A DNA stretch of 64,000 nt. Origin: Stenotrophomonas raiganjensis (SeqCode) (GTDB taxonomy: Bacteria > Pseudomonadota > Gammaproteobacteria > Xanthomonadales > Xanthomonadaceae). A model generated the notes under the pieces. The model was not told the origin of the DNA. It saw only the letters and a program-made list of their open reading frames with translations, and made no database searches. The position numbers and the translations under genes are program-made. The first letter of the stretch is position 1; every line of letters starts with the position of its first letter. The stretch is taken from contig NZ_JAUTXR010000140.1 in assembly GCF_030658505.1 (NCBI RefSeq), forward strand, positions 1 to 64,000, read 5' to 3'. Positions 17,924 through 26,427 of this stretch are shown here, piece by piece.

Positions 17924-18489
17924 GCATGAAGCCGGATGCACTGCCACCAGGTGGAAAACTGCTGGTACTCGACCTGGATGAGACGTTGGTGCACGCGAGC
18001 GAGCGCGAACTGGAGCGGCCCGCAGACTTCCGCCTTGCTGGCTACCACGTCTACCTGCGGCCCCATCTGCAGGCCTTCCTCGACTATGCCTTCGCCCAAT
18101 TCACGGTAGGCGTGTGGACATCCTCGGGGCAGCTTTACGCCGAACCGCTGGTGGACCGGCTGATGCCGGGCCGCCCGCTGGCGTTCCTGTGGTCAGCGCA
18201 GCGGTGCAGCACGGCTCGTGACTGGGAGAGCGGCGGCTACGCGTCGCAGAAGCGGCTGGGCAAGCTGAAGCGTCACGGCTTCCGCTTGGAGCAGATGATC
18301 GGAATCGACGACACGTCCAGCAAGTACGCCAGGAACTACGGAAACCTGGTCGAGGTGAGTGAGTTCACCGGTGATGCGACCGATGATGAGTTGGCACATC
18401 TGCCGCTCTATCTGGAGTGGCTGCGGCAGCAGCCCAACGTACGCAAGGTGGAAAAGCGCCGTTGGCGCGAGCGCCTGCTCGCACAGTGA
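17920..18489 (+). CDS. FCP1/NLI-interacting-factor-like HAD phosphatase
   Basis: A 189-residue HAD-superfamily protein of the NIF/SCP type best known from eukaryotic RNA polymerase II CTD phosphatases. LLVLDLDETLVHASE is motif I with both catalytic Asp residues (DLDET), GVWTSSGQLYAEPLVD is motif II, and IGIDDTSSKYARNYGNLVEV is motif III. The middle holds FLWSAQRC where SCP enzymes bind substrate. The true substrate in bacteria is unknown. A second ATG two codons downstream is possible. It has no signal peptide and is probably cytoplasmic. Confidence 0.85.
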   Translation: MSMKPDALPPGGKLLVLDLDETLVHASERELERPADFRLAGYHVYLRPHLQAFLDYAFAQFTVGVWTSSGQLYAEPLVDRLMPGRPLAFLWSAQRCSTARDWESGGYASQKRLGKLKRHGFRLEQMIGIDDTSSKYARNYGNLVEVSEFTGDATDDELAHLPLYLEWLRQQPNVRKVEKRRWRERLLAQ

Positions 18490-18609
18490 TGCGCGCGCTG
18501 GACGTATCACAGGCGAACACGGGCATCCGAGCATTTCACCGCATCCTGCAAGGTCGTCAGCCACAGTAGCCTCTGTGAGTCATTCCCCGCAGCATCCAGA
18601 CTGTCCTGC

Positions 18610-19953
18610 ATGACCGATCTCCACCGTCTCCGCGGCCGCATCACCGCACTGGTCCTGAGTGACGCCTGGCGCCGCCGCGCCGCGCTCTGGGGCGGCGCTG
18701 TGGCCGTGGCACTGGTGGCCATCCTGTTCGCCAAGGCCAGTGACGCGGCCTTCCACCTGTTCCAGCGCATCACATCGCACTCGCCATGGTGGGCCCTGCT
18801 GCTCACGCCCGGCATCTTCGCGTTGCTGGCCTGGCTGACCGCGGGTGTGCTGAAACCCACCCGCGGCAGCGGCATTCCGCAGGTCATTGCCGCACTGGAC
18901 AGGCCGGACGAGTCATTCCGCAAGACCAACCTGTCGCCCGCGGTCTCGGCCGGCAAGCTGCTGCTGACGTCGCTGTCGCTGTTGGGCGGCGCGTCGGTGG
19001 GCCGCGAAGGCCCGACGGTGCATGTCGGTGCCAGCCTGATGTACCTGTTCGGCCGCTGGTTCGGCTTCAAGGACCCGCGCGAGCTCTCGCACTTCCTGCT
19101 GGCGGGTGGTGCAGCGGGCATCGCCGCGGCATTCAACACACCGCTGGCCGGCATCGTGTTCGCCATCGAGGAGCTCAGTGGCCGCTTCGAGCATCGCTTC
19201 TCCGGCACGCTGCTGACCGCAGTGATCGTGGGCGGCGTGGTCTCGCTGGGCCTGTTGGGCAACTACACCTATTTCGGCCACGTGAGCGCACGCCTGCCGC
19301 TCGGCCAGGGCTGGCTGGCGATCCTGCTGTGTGGTGGGGTGGCAGGACTGCTCGGGGGCCTGTTCGCACGTGCGGTGCTGGCAAGCGCCGCAGGCCGCCC
19401 CCGCTGGCTGGGCCAGCTGCGGCAGCGGCACCCGGTGCTGCTGGCGGCCGGCTGCGGCCTGGTGGTGGTGGTGCTGGCCCTGGTGTTCGGTGAGGGGGCG
19501 TTCGGCACCGGCTACGAACAGGCGCGCAGCCTGGTGCAGGGTCACGCGATGGTGGGCCACGAGTTCGGCTTGATGAAGCTGCTGGCCAATCTGGCGTCGT
19601 ACGTGGCGGGCATTCCCGGTGGCCTGTTCTCGCCGGCGCTGGCGGTCGGCGCAGGGCTGGGCCACAACCTGGCCGTACTGATGCCGGGCGTGGACCCGCG
19701 CGCGTTCGTGCTGCTGGGCATGTGCGCCTACCTGACCGGCGTTACCCAGGCACCGTTGACGTCGGCGGTGATCTCGCTGGAGCTGACCGACAGTGGTGAT
19801 CTGCTGCTGCCGATCCTGGCCACGGTACTGATTGCTCGCGGTGTGTCGGGGCTGGTATGCCGGGTGCCGATCTATCGCGGCCTGGCGGAGTTGTTGATGG
19901 TGCCCGCCGTGGTGCCACACTCGCCTTCCATCGGAAAGGACTCCACGAAGTGA
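18610..19953 (+). CDS. CLC-family chloride channel/antiporter
   Basis: Inner-membrane protein of 447 residues with about ten or more hydrophobic helices. The three anion-selectivity motifs are present: GSGIPQ (residue 86 onward), GREGP with the gating glutamate Glu133, and GGLFSPALAVGAGLG. FAIEELSGRF supplies the internal acidic residue associated with proton coupling, so a Cl-/H+ exchanger is more likely than a channel. There is no CBS domain. The next gene overlaps its stop (GTGA). Confidence 0.92.
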   Translation: MTDLHRLRGRITALVLSDAWRRRAALWGGAVAVALVAILFAKASDAAFHLFQRITSHSPWWALLLTPGIFALLAWLTAGVLKPTRGSGIPQVIAALDRPDESFRKTNLSPAVSAGKLLLTSLSLLGGASVGREGPTVHVGASLMYLFGRWFGFKDPRELSHFLLAGGAAGIAAAFNTPLAGIVFAIEELSGRFEHRFSGTLLTAVIVGGVVSLGLLGNYTYFGHVSARLPLGQGWLAILLCGGVAGLLGGLFARAVLASAAGRPRWLGQLRQRHPVLLAAGCGLVVVVLALVFGEGAFGTGYEQARSLVQGHAMVGHEFGLMKLLANLASYVAGIPGGLFSPALAVGAGLGHNLAVLMPGVDPRAFVLLGMCAYLTGVTQAPLTSAVISLELTDSGDLLLPILATVLIARGVSGLVCRVPIYRGLAELLMVPAVVPHSPSIGKDSTK

Positions 19954-20612
19954 GCTACACCATCGCCCCTGAACAAGTCATCGATTACCCGCCCGAGCGC
20001 TTGCGCGAGTTCCATGGCAGCGTGGTCGAGTACATCGACAACCGGGTGTTCATGCTGGATCCGGGGCAACTGGTCGGCGAGCCTGCCGCGCAGGCCTACC
20101 GGGAGACCGCAGCCGCGATGTTCACCGCTCTGGGCTGGCAGGGAGATGGCCGCATCGAGCTGTTGTGGCTGCCCGCCTTCGTTTTCCCGCTGTCGGAGCA
20201 CATGGCGGATGTCGGTGTTGGCGTCTGGCATGTCAAGCAGGAGGAAGACGGTATCTCCTACCTGTTGTCGCCGGTGCCGATGCCGTTCGAGGCACTGCAC
20301 AACACGCCACACTGGAAGGAGATCTGCCAGGCGGCAGACCGCAGGCGCGGTGCACTGGGCCGAGCGGTGGATGAAGTCCTGCACTACGTATGGGATCCAC
20401 TGGGCATCCAGGCCGACCCGGACTGCCGCAGCGAGTACTCCGCCTACGCAGATCGCATCGAGTCCCAGCTGCTGCGTGGTGCCGGCGAACAGGAACTGTG
20501 TGCGGCCCTTGCCGGCATGGCGCGCAACGAGCTGGGCGTCAATCCGGACGAGCACAGGACCCAGCGTGTCGCCGCTGCCCTGGTGGCCTGGTGGGCATCC
20601 CTGCGCGACTGA
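19950..20612 (+). CDS. Hypothetical cytoplasmic protein coupled to the CLC gene
   Basis: A 220-residue soluble protein without signal or membrane segment. The second half contains YVWDPLGIQADPDCRSEYSAYADRI-like spacing of Trp-Asp-Pro and Glu-Tyr, resembling small DUF1871-like proteins whose function is unknown. The first half is an uncharacterised alpha/beta-looking region. The GTG at 19950 overlaps the CLC stop and is preceded by GGAAAGGA ten bases upstream, which decides the start. Coupling suggests a link to the CLC protein, but no role can be assigned. Confidence 0.7.
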   Translation: MSYTIAPEQVIDYPPERLREFHGSVVEYIDNRVFMLDPGQLVGEPAAQAYRETAAAMFTALGWQGDGRIELLWLPAFVFPLSEHMADVGVGVWHVKQEEDGISYLLSPVPMPFEALHNTPHWKEICQAADRRRGALGRAVDEVLHYVWDPLGIQADPDCRSEYSAYADRIESQLLRGAGEQELCAALAGMARNELGVNPDEHRTQRVAAALVAWWASLRD

Positions 20613-20709
20613 CCCGGTGAGATGGACGACGGCACTGCGTCCGCTTTCCTGACCTTCCGGTGTGGTTGCCGGCGATGGTTCCGGCATCGCTGCGCAGGCA
20701 GGTTGGGGC

Positions 20710-21405
20710 ATGCCTCTTGCTTCCCTCCCTCTACTGGCGGATTGGCCCGCAGCGCTGCTTCGCCTGCTCCTGCCGTTGCGTTGCCTGGTGTGCGGCGATC
20801 CGGGCCACGATGATCTCGACCTGTGCCGCGCCTGCCTGGCCGACCTGCCGTGGTCCGGCCGCGCCTGCCTGCGCTGTGCACTGCCGCTGCCGGACAACGC
20901 GCTGATCGTCTGTGGCAGTTGCCGCGAGGAAGCGCCACCGCAGGCCGCCACCCATGCCAGCCTGCTGTACCTGCCACCGGTCGATCAGCTGCTGGTGCGC
21001 TTCAAGTTCCACCAGGATCTGGCGGCCGGGCGCCTGCTCGCGCAGCTGATGCAGCGTGCACCGCCGCCCTGGTCGTGCCTGCCCCTGGTACCGGTACCGC
21101 TGCACGATCGCCGCCTGCGCCGGCGCGGCTACAACCAGGCCGCCGAACTGTGCCGGCTGCTGCCGATGCCGGTCTGGCAGGGCCTGTATCGGCGGCGGCA
21201 TACGGCACCCCAGTCCGAACGTACGGCCGAACAGCGCCGGGAAAACCTGTTCGATGCATTCGATGTACGTGGACCGGTGCCTCCGCGCCTGACGGTTGTG
21301 GATGATGTGATGACAACCGGCAGCACGGTGATGGAGATCGCCGAGACGTTGCGCTGGGTGGGAGCAGAAGAGGTACGCGCCTGGGTCTGCGCGCGGGTGC
21401 CGTGA
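20710..21405 (+). CDS. comF: ComF family phosphoribosyltransferase-like protein
   Basis: A 231-residue ComF/GntX-type protein associated with DNA uptake in naturally competent bacteria. The N-terminus carries a four-cysteine zinc-finger set (CLVC, CRAC, CLRC, CGSC). The C-terminal PRTase domain has LVPVPLHDRRLRRRGYNQA and the PRPP-binding loop LTVVDDVMTTGSTV. The ATG at 20710 was chosen because it precedes the hydrophobic stretch before the zinc finger; earlier in-frame codons add a low-complexity lead. In related xanthomonads comF tends to neighbour bioB; here about 3.5 kb lies between them. Confidence 0.88.
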   Translation: MPLASLPLLADWPAALLRLLLPLRCLVCGDPGHDDLDLCRACLADLPWSGRACLRCALPLPDNALIVCGSCREEAPPQAATHASLLYLPPVDQLLVRFKFHQDLAAGRLLAQLMQRAPPPWSCLPLVPVPLHDRRLRRRGYNQAAELCRLLPMPVWQGLYRRRHTAPQSERTAEQRRENLFDAFDVRGPVPPRLTVVDDVMTTGSTVMEIAETLRWVGAEEVRAWVCARVP

Positions 21406-21463
21406 TCGCCCTCTTCATCGGCAGGGGCTAGGATGAGGCCGGTTCCGGATCGAAGGAGTGGCC

Positions 21464-22015
21464 ATGAATTCCCCCTTGTCTCCCTTGTTGTCGGCGGTGG
21501 GGCGCAGCTGGTGGATCCTGTTGCTGTACGGGCTCGTCGCATTGGGTTTCGGCATCGTTGCCATTGGCTGGCCGCTGTCCGCAGCGATGGCACTGGCCTG
21601 GACGCTGGGCGTGATGGCCATCGTCGAGGGCGTCATCAGCCTGTTCGCACTGATCAGCGGCGGCAGCGGCGCGTCGCGCGGCTGGCTGGCGCTGTATGCC
21701 CTCGCTTCGCTGGGCTTCGGCATCCTGGCGGTGATCAATCCCTTGGCTACCGCCAGCGTGCTGGTGTTGTTCCTGGCGGCATGGCTGCTGGTGGCCGGCA
21801 TCTATCGCATCGTGTTCGCGATCCGGGTGCGCAAGCAGATCCAGGGCGAATGGCTGCTGATTCTCAGCGGCGTGCTGGCGGTGGTGCTGGGCCTGCTGTT
21901 CGCAGCCAATCCGTATGCGGGCGTGGCGGTGACCACGCTGTGGATCGGCATCGGCAGCCTGCTGTACGGGCTGCTGCAGGTGCTGGTGGCGTTCAAGCTG
22001 CGGAAGCTGAAGTGA
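21464..22015 (+). CDS. HdeD-family membrane protein
   Basis: A 183-residue inner-membrane protein with six predicted helices in three hairpins (for example WWILLLYGLVALGFGIVAI and WLLILSGVLAVVLGLLFAANP), typical of DUF308/HdeD proteins linked to acid resistance in enterics. The ATG at 21464 is supported by AAGGAG five bases upstream; the GTG at 21458 overlaps that ribosome binding site. It is coupled to the next gene by a GTGA overlap. Confidence 0.85.
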   Translation: MNSPLSPLLSAVGRSWWILLLYGLVALGFGIVAIGWPLSAAMALAWTLGVMAIVEGVISLFALISGGSGASRGWLALYALASLGFGILAVINPLATASVLVLFLAAWLLVAGIYRIVFAIRVRKQIQGEWLLILSGVLAVVLGLLFAANPYAGVAVTTLWIGIGSLLYGLLQVLVAFKLRKLK

Positions 22016-22482
22016 GAACGGCGCTTCCATTGCTTCTGGGCGCGGCACTGGCCATCGCCGGATGCACGCCGGGCGCCACGCCCGCGCTGCAGGCGGTCGA
22101 GCGCCACGTACCGCTGCCCGGTGTGGATGTACGCCTGAGCGCGATCGATGCGGACGGCAAGGGCACGCAGGCGCAGTGGCAGGGTGAGACCCTGGCGCTG
22201 CGCGAGCCGCCGATTGCCGGCAGCGCCGACATCGCCGATGTGCGCTACGTACTGGACGAGGGCCAGCAGCCGGGCCTGCAGATCCGATATCGGCCAGAAG
22301 CACGCCAACGCATCCACGATGGCACGGCAGCGCTGGTGGGGCAGCGAGCGGCGATCAGCGTGGATGGCCGCGTGCTGATGGTGGCGACAGTGCAGGGGCC
22401 GTTCGGCGAATCGATGATGCTGAGCGGGCTGCCGAGCGTTGCCGAGGCGCAGGCGTTGGCGAAGCACATCACCGGTCAGTGA
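22012..22482 (+). CDS. Lipoprotein with a SecD P1-head-like domain
   Basis: A 156-residue lipoprotein: the signal ends LALAIAGC, giving a lipidated Cys near residue 18. The C-terminal half (ISVDGRVLMVATVQGPFGESMMLSG and following) resembles the periplasmic P1 head of SecD, with its substrate-strand plus helix arrangement; some stand-alone lipoproteins carry this fold. The GTG start overlaps the HdeD stop. No catalytic residues are apparent. The similarity is by eye and needs a profile search. Confidence 0.65.
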   Translation: MRTALPLLLGAALAIAGCTPGATPALQAVERHVPLPGVDVRLSAIDADGKGTQAQWQGETLALREPPIAGSADIADVRYVLDEGQQPGLQIRYRPEARQRIHDGTAALVGQRAAISVDGRVLMVATVQGPFGESMMLSGLPSVAEAQALAKHITGQ

Positions 22483-22515
22483 CGGGCGCGCCAACACCAC
22501 CGCGCTACGCGCGGA

Positions 22516-22538
22516 GGTCGACCAAGGTCGACCGCTAC
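22516..22538 (-). repeat. SMAG-like hairpin overlapping a stop codon
   Basis: GGTCGACC-AA-GGTCGACC (22516-22533) headed by GTAG on the minus strand. The TAG of that tetranucleotide is the stop codon of the sugar transporter gene. Confidence 0.7.
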
Positions 22539-24313
22539 CGGGCAAACCGCGCTTCGATCTCCTCCAGTGACTTGCCCTTGGTCTCCGGCAGCCAGAACGC
22601 GGCCACCAGGAAGAACACGAAGGTGCACGCCGCCCAGAACACGAACATGCTGGCGTAACCGTAGTGGCCCACCGTGGGCAGGAAGATGGCAGCGATGGTG
22701 GTCGACACGAACTGGTTGATCAGCAGTGCGATGCTCATGCCGTTGGAGCGGATGCGGTTGGGCATCAGCTCCGACAGTGCCAGCCACACGCAGACGCCGG
22801 GGCCGACCGCGAAGAACGCGACGAATACCAGGATGCAGGTGGCCACCGCCCAGCCGTGTGCGGGCGGTGGCACCGGCCCGATGCGGGCCTGTTCGATGCG
22901 CAGCGGTGCCTGCGCGGCACTGGCCGGGTCGGCGAACGGGTTCAGGTGCAGTTTGCGGAAGAACGAACCAATCACGCTGTCGGGCTGCACGGTGCCGGTG
23001 CGCTCGATGCGAAGTTCGCGATCGGTCAGGTTGTCGCTGCGCAGCGCGCGCACGTTGGTGAAGTCACCGTAGGCGTACGACACGGTCAGCTGCAGCGGCC
23101 GGCCCTCGCTGTCGATGCCAGCGCCGAGGCGCTGCCATTGGGCTTCATCCAGCACCAGCTGCAGGCCATCGCTGCTGACCGCCGCCTGCAACTGCGGCTG
23201 CACATCAGCGCGACCGCGCTCGGCCTGGAAGAACAGCGTGGCCGCTGCCAGCAGGGCCACGCAGATACCACCGCTGCCGAGCATCAGCAGGAACTTGCGG
23301 CCTTTGCGGTCGACCAGCAGCAGCGCGACCACGGTCATCACCGCATTGAGCAGCTTGATCGCCACGTCGGCGCCGTTGGCCACCGAGCCTGACAGGCCGG
23401 CCTGGTTGAGGATGTTCACCGCGTAGGCCAGCACCGAGTTGATGCCGGTGGCCTGGGTGCACGCCAGCACAACGCAGGCGAGCAGGAACGGCACCACATA
23501 GCGGCGGCTGAGCAGCGGGTCGCGCTTGCCATCGCTGCTGCTCGAATCCGGTGCCCGGATCTGGGCCAGCGTCGGCTCGACCTCCGACGCGGGCAGCACG
23601 CGCTGCAGGCTGCGGCGCGCATCCTCCATGCGGCCGCGGCGCACCAGCCAGCGCGGCGACTCGGACAGCCAGAAGATGCCGGCACAGAACAGCAGGCCTG
23701 GCGCCAGGCAGGTCCAGAAGATGGTGCGCCAGGCGTGGTCCTTCACCGTGAACAGCTCCTGCGCCTGCTGCGCCACAGGCAGTGAGCGCACGGCTTCAGC
23801 GGCAGCGTCCACCGCATGCGCGTGGTACAGGCCGATCAGGGCTGCCAGCACCAGGCCGATGGTCAGCAGCAGCTGGAACATCGCCGCGCCACGGCCGCGC
23901 CGCTCGGGGCTGAGTACTTCAGCCAGGTACAGTGGGATGACCACGCCGATCAGGCCGCCGCTGATGCCCTGCAGCAGGCGGCCGAGCAGCAGGGGCGTAT
24001 ATCCGGAGGCCAGCGCCATGATCGGAATCGAGGCGGTGAACAGCACGCCGGCCAGCAGCATCGCACCGCGGCGGCCGATCAGGTCGGCGACCATGCCGGC
24101 GAACAGCGAAGACAACACGCTGCCCAGCAGTACCGCAGCCACGACAAAACCGAGCTGCTGGCTGCTGAGCTGCCAGGCGTGGCTGGCAGTCGCTTCAAGA
24201 TAGGGCAGGGCGCCGGCGATGATGCCGATGTCGATGCCGTACAACAGCCCACCGAGGCCGCCGATGAAGAGCAGGTAGCGTACGGGCCAGCGCGGAGCGG
24301 TGCTTGCGGTCAT
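22535..24313 (-). CDS. Sugar-porter MFS transporter with a large extra domain
   Basis: A 592-residue inner-membrane transporter, longer than usual (about 450-480). GGLLYGIDIGIIAGALPYL, DLIGRRGAM, PLYLAEVLSPERRGR, SESPRWLVRRGR and LPETKGKSLEEIEARF are sugar-porter signatures. About 120 residues (roughly 366-484) of soluble sequence are inserted between two helices of the C-terminal half. AGGAA six bases upstream of ATG 24313 decides the start. It closes the amino-sugar operon after a SMAG-rich gap, so it probably imports GalNAc or a related sugar (an AgaP/NagP role); specificity is inferred from context. Confidence 0.85.
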   Translation of the reverse strand: MTASTAPRWPVRYLLFIGGLGGLLYGIDIGIIAGALPYLEATASHAWQLSSQQLGFVVAAVLLGSVLSSLFAGMVADLIGRRGAMLLAGVLFTASIPIMALASGYTPLLLGRLLQGISGGLIGVVIPLYLAEVLSPERRGRGAAMFQLLLTIGLVLAALIGLYHAHAVDAAAEAVRSLPVAQQAQELFTVKDHAWRTIFWTCLAPGLLFCAGIFWLSESPRWLVRRGRMEDARRSLQRVLPASEVEPTLAQIRAPDSSSSDGKRDPLLSRRYVVPFLLACVVLACTQATGINSVLAYAVNILNQAGLSGSVANGADVAIKLLNAVMTVVALLLVDRKGRKFLLMLGSGGICVALLAAATLFFQAERGRADVQPQLQAAVSSDGLQLVLDEAQWQRLGAGIDSEGRPLQLTVSYAYGDFTNVRALRSDNLTDRELRIERTGTVQPDSVIGSFFRKLHLNPFADPASAAQAPLRIEQARIGPVPPPAHGWAVATCILVFVAFFAVGPGVCVWLALSELMPNRIRSNGMSIALLINQFVSTTIAAIFLPTVGHYGYASMFVFWAACTFVFFLVAAFWLPETKGKSLEEIEARFAR

Positions 24314-24327
24314 CGGCAGTTCCTGTG

Positions 24328-24352
24328 GTAGCGCCGGGCCACGCCCGGCGGC
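24328..24352 (+). repeat. SMAG-like hairpin
   Basis: GTAG followed by CGCCGGGCC-ACG-CCCGGCG arms, just upstream of the sugar transporter gene. Confidence 0.75.
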
Positions 24353-24372
24353 GGTTCGTCGCAGAGTGCATT

Positions 24373-24470
24373 CTGTAGAGCCGAGCCATGCTCGGCTGCT
24401 TTCCGTTCCGATATCGAGGTTCCCCATGCCGCGCTTCGCGCGGTGAGCCGAGCATGGCTCGGCTCTACAG
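24373..24470. repeat. Inverted SMAG pair, perfect 25-base arms
   Basis: Positions 24373-24397 and 24446-24470 are exact reverse complements separated by 48 bases. Each arm begins or ends with the GTAG tetranucleotide and itself contains an AGCCGAGC-ATG-GCTCGGCT-type hairpin. It fills most of the gap between the deacetylase and transporter genes. Confidence 0.85.
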
Positions 24471-24505
24471 GGAGCCCGCGCGGCATCCGGGCCGCATCGC
24501 TTGCG

Positions 24506-25621
24506 TCAGGTCAGATCAATCACGCGCCCGCCAACCACCACCTGGCGCAGGCGCAGTTCGGCGTCCAGCACCACCAGGTCGGCGCGGGCATCGGGCGCAA
24601 TGCGGCCGCGATCGCCCAGGCCCAGGTAATCGGCCGGGAACGTGGAAACACGCTGCGACGCGTCAGCCAGATCCAATCCCACACGCACCAGGTTGCGCAA
24701 TGCCTGGTCCATGGTCAGCGCACTGCCGGCCAGCGAACCGGTCGCCAGGCGTACGCAGCCGCCGCACTTGTGCACGCGCTGCTCGCCCAGCGCGTACTCG
24801 CCATCGGGCATGCCGGTGGCGGCGGTGGCGTCGGTCACCGCGTACAGGCGCGGGATCGCGCGCGCGGCCAGTCGGATCACGCCGGGATGGATGTGCTGCA
24901 GGTCGGGAATGATCTCGGCGTACTGCGCGTGCGCCAGTGCCGCCGCCGCAATGCCCGGGCGATAGTGATCGACGCCGGTCATGCCGTTGAACAGATGGGT
25001 GAAGCCGGAGGCACCGGCCTGCAGCGCAGCAACACCTTCTTCGTAAGTGCCAGCGCTGTGGCCAAGCTGCACGCGGATGCCCATCGCGGAAAGCGCGGGT
25101 ATCAGTGCGGTGTGTTCGCCGATTTCCGGAGCCAGCGTCATCACCCGGATCGGAGCGAGTGCGTGCAGCTGCTGTACCAGCGCCAGCGTCGCCTCGATCG
25201 TACGATTGGGCTGTGCACCCAGGCGCTGCGGGCTGATGAACGGTCCTTCCAAGTGCACGCCGACGATGCTGGCGGCGTCTGCATCGGGTGCCGCCATGGT
25301 GGCGGCCACACCCTGCAACGCGTGCTCGATCTCGTCCAGGCCGGCGGTCATGGTGGTCGCCAGCAGCGTGGTGGTGCCGAAGCGCAGATGGGTGCGGGCG
25401 ATGCTGCGCGCCACGTCGCCGCCCTGCATCAGGTCCACCCCGGCCGCGCCATGCACATGCAGGTCGATGAAGCCGGGCAGGATCACCGGCAGTTGAAGAT
25501 CGTCGGCGCCGCTGTGGTCATCCACCTGCAGCTGGCGAACGCGTGCATCGAAGTGGATGTGGCCACGCCGCCAACCCAGCGGGGTGAGGATGCGGCCGCG
25601 CAGGGAGCGGGTGTCGGTCAT
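24506..25621 (-). CDS. agaA: N-acetylhexosamine-6-phosphate deacetylase (AgaA/NagA family)
   Basis: Amidohydrolase of 371 residues that would deacetylate GalNAc-6-phosphate (or GlcNAc-6-phosphate) to the amino sugar phosphate plus acetate. LPGFIDLHVHGAAGVD holds metal-binding residues, VGVHLEGPFIS the conserved Glu, QLGHSAGTYEEG and THLFNGMTGVDHYRPG the His ligands, and VTDATAATGMPDG the catalytic Asp. The start overlaps the regulator stop (ATGA). The AgaA-type assignment rather than NagA rests on the neighbours AgaS, AgaZ and AgaR. Confidence 0.85.
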   Translation of the reverse strand: MTDTRSLRGRILTPLGWRRGHIHFDARVRQLQVDDHSGADDLQLPVILPGFIDLHVHGAAGVDLMQGGDVARSIARTHLRFGTTTLLATTMTAGLDEIEHALQGVAATMAAPDADAASIVGVHLEGPFISPQRLGAQPNRTIEATLALVQQLHALAPIRVMTLAPEIGEHTALIPALSAMGIRVQLGHSAGTYEEGVAALQAGASGFTHLFNGMTGVDHYRPGIAAAALAHAQYAEIIPDLQHIHPGVIRLAARAIPRLYAVTDATAATGMPDGEYALGEQRVHKCGGCVRLATGSLAGSALTMDQALRNLVRVGLDLADASQRVSTFPADYLGLGDRGRIAPDARADLVVLDAELRLRQVVVGGRVIDLT

Positions 25622-26400
25622 GCGGCGGGCTCGGCGATGATCACCTCGATGCCCAGCCGCTGCAGTCCCTCGCGGGTCGCTTCGTCGATGCCGGCGTCGG
25701 TGATGATGGCGTGGATCTGGTCCAGGCGGGCGATGCGGTGCAGGCTGACGCGGCCGAACTTGGAGGCGTCGGTCAGCACCACGATGCGGCGCGCGCGCTC
25801 GACCATGCGGTGGTTGAGGCGGGCTTCGGCCTCGTCGTGGGTGGTCAGGCCGAACTGCAGGTCCAGGCCATCCACGCCCAGGAACAGGGTGTCGAAGCTG
25901 TACGAGTTGAGGCTGGCCTCGGCCTGGCTGCCCTGCAGCGACAGCGACTGCTGGCGCAGCAGGCCACCGGTCAGCAGTACGGTGATGCCTGCGGCATTGG
26001 CCAGTTCCCAGGCGATGTTCAGCCCGTTGGTCATCACCGTCACGTCGCGATGCGCGCGCAGGTGGCGGGCGAGCGTCATCGTGGTCGATCCGGAGTCGAT
26101 GATGATGTTCTCGCCCGGCTGTACCAGGCGCGCAGCGCGCGCGCCGATCGATTCCTTCAGCGGCAGGTTCAGTGCGTCCTTTTCGTGGATGTCCTGTTCC
26201 TGCGGCGGCGTGCGTACCAGGGTGGCGCCGCCGTGGGTGCGGTTGGCCAGTCCCTGCGACTCGAAGTGGGTCAGGTCGGCACGGATCGTCACCGCCGACA
26301 CGCCGAAGCGCTCGACCAGATCGGCCACCTGCACCGAGCCGTGCTCGATCAGCAGCTGCAGGATCTGTTGCCGGCGGGAGCGGGTGTTGCGCATGGCCAT
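25618..26400 (-). CDS. agaR: DeoR-family repressor, AgaR-like
   Basis: A 260-residue regulator: the N-terminal DeoR winged HTH (RRQQILQLLIEHGSVQVADLVERFGVSAVTIRADL) is followed by a sugar-phosphate sensing domain with IIIDSGSTTMTLARHL and FLGVDGLDLQFGLTT, where phosphosugars bind in this family. It lies inside the catabolic operon, between the AgaZ and deacetylase genes, and most likely represses the divergent promoters around 30 kb. Its candidate operators share the TTTCGTTTY core described for E. coli AgaR. Confidence 0.88.
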   Translation of the reverse strand: MAMRNTRSRRQQILQLLIEHGSVQVADLVERFGVSAVTIRADLTHFESQGLANRTHGGATLVRTPPQEQDIHEKDALNLPLKESIGARAARLVQPGENIIIDSGSTTMTLARHLRAHRDVTVMTNGLNIAWELANAAGITVLLTGGLLRQQSLSLQGSQAEASLNSYSFDTLFLGVDGLDLQFGLTTHDEAEARLNHRMVERARRIVVLTDASKFGRVSLHRIARLDQIHAIITDAGIDEATREGLQRLGIEVIIAEPAA

Positions 26401-26427
26401 TCTCGGTGTCGCGGGGAAAGGTAGAGA

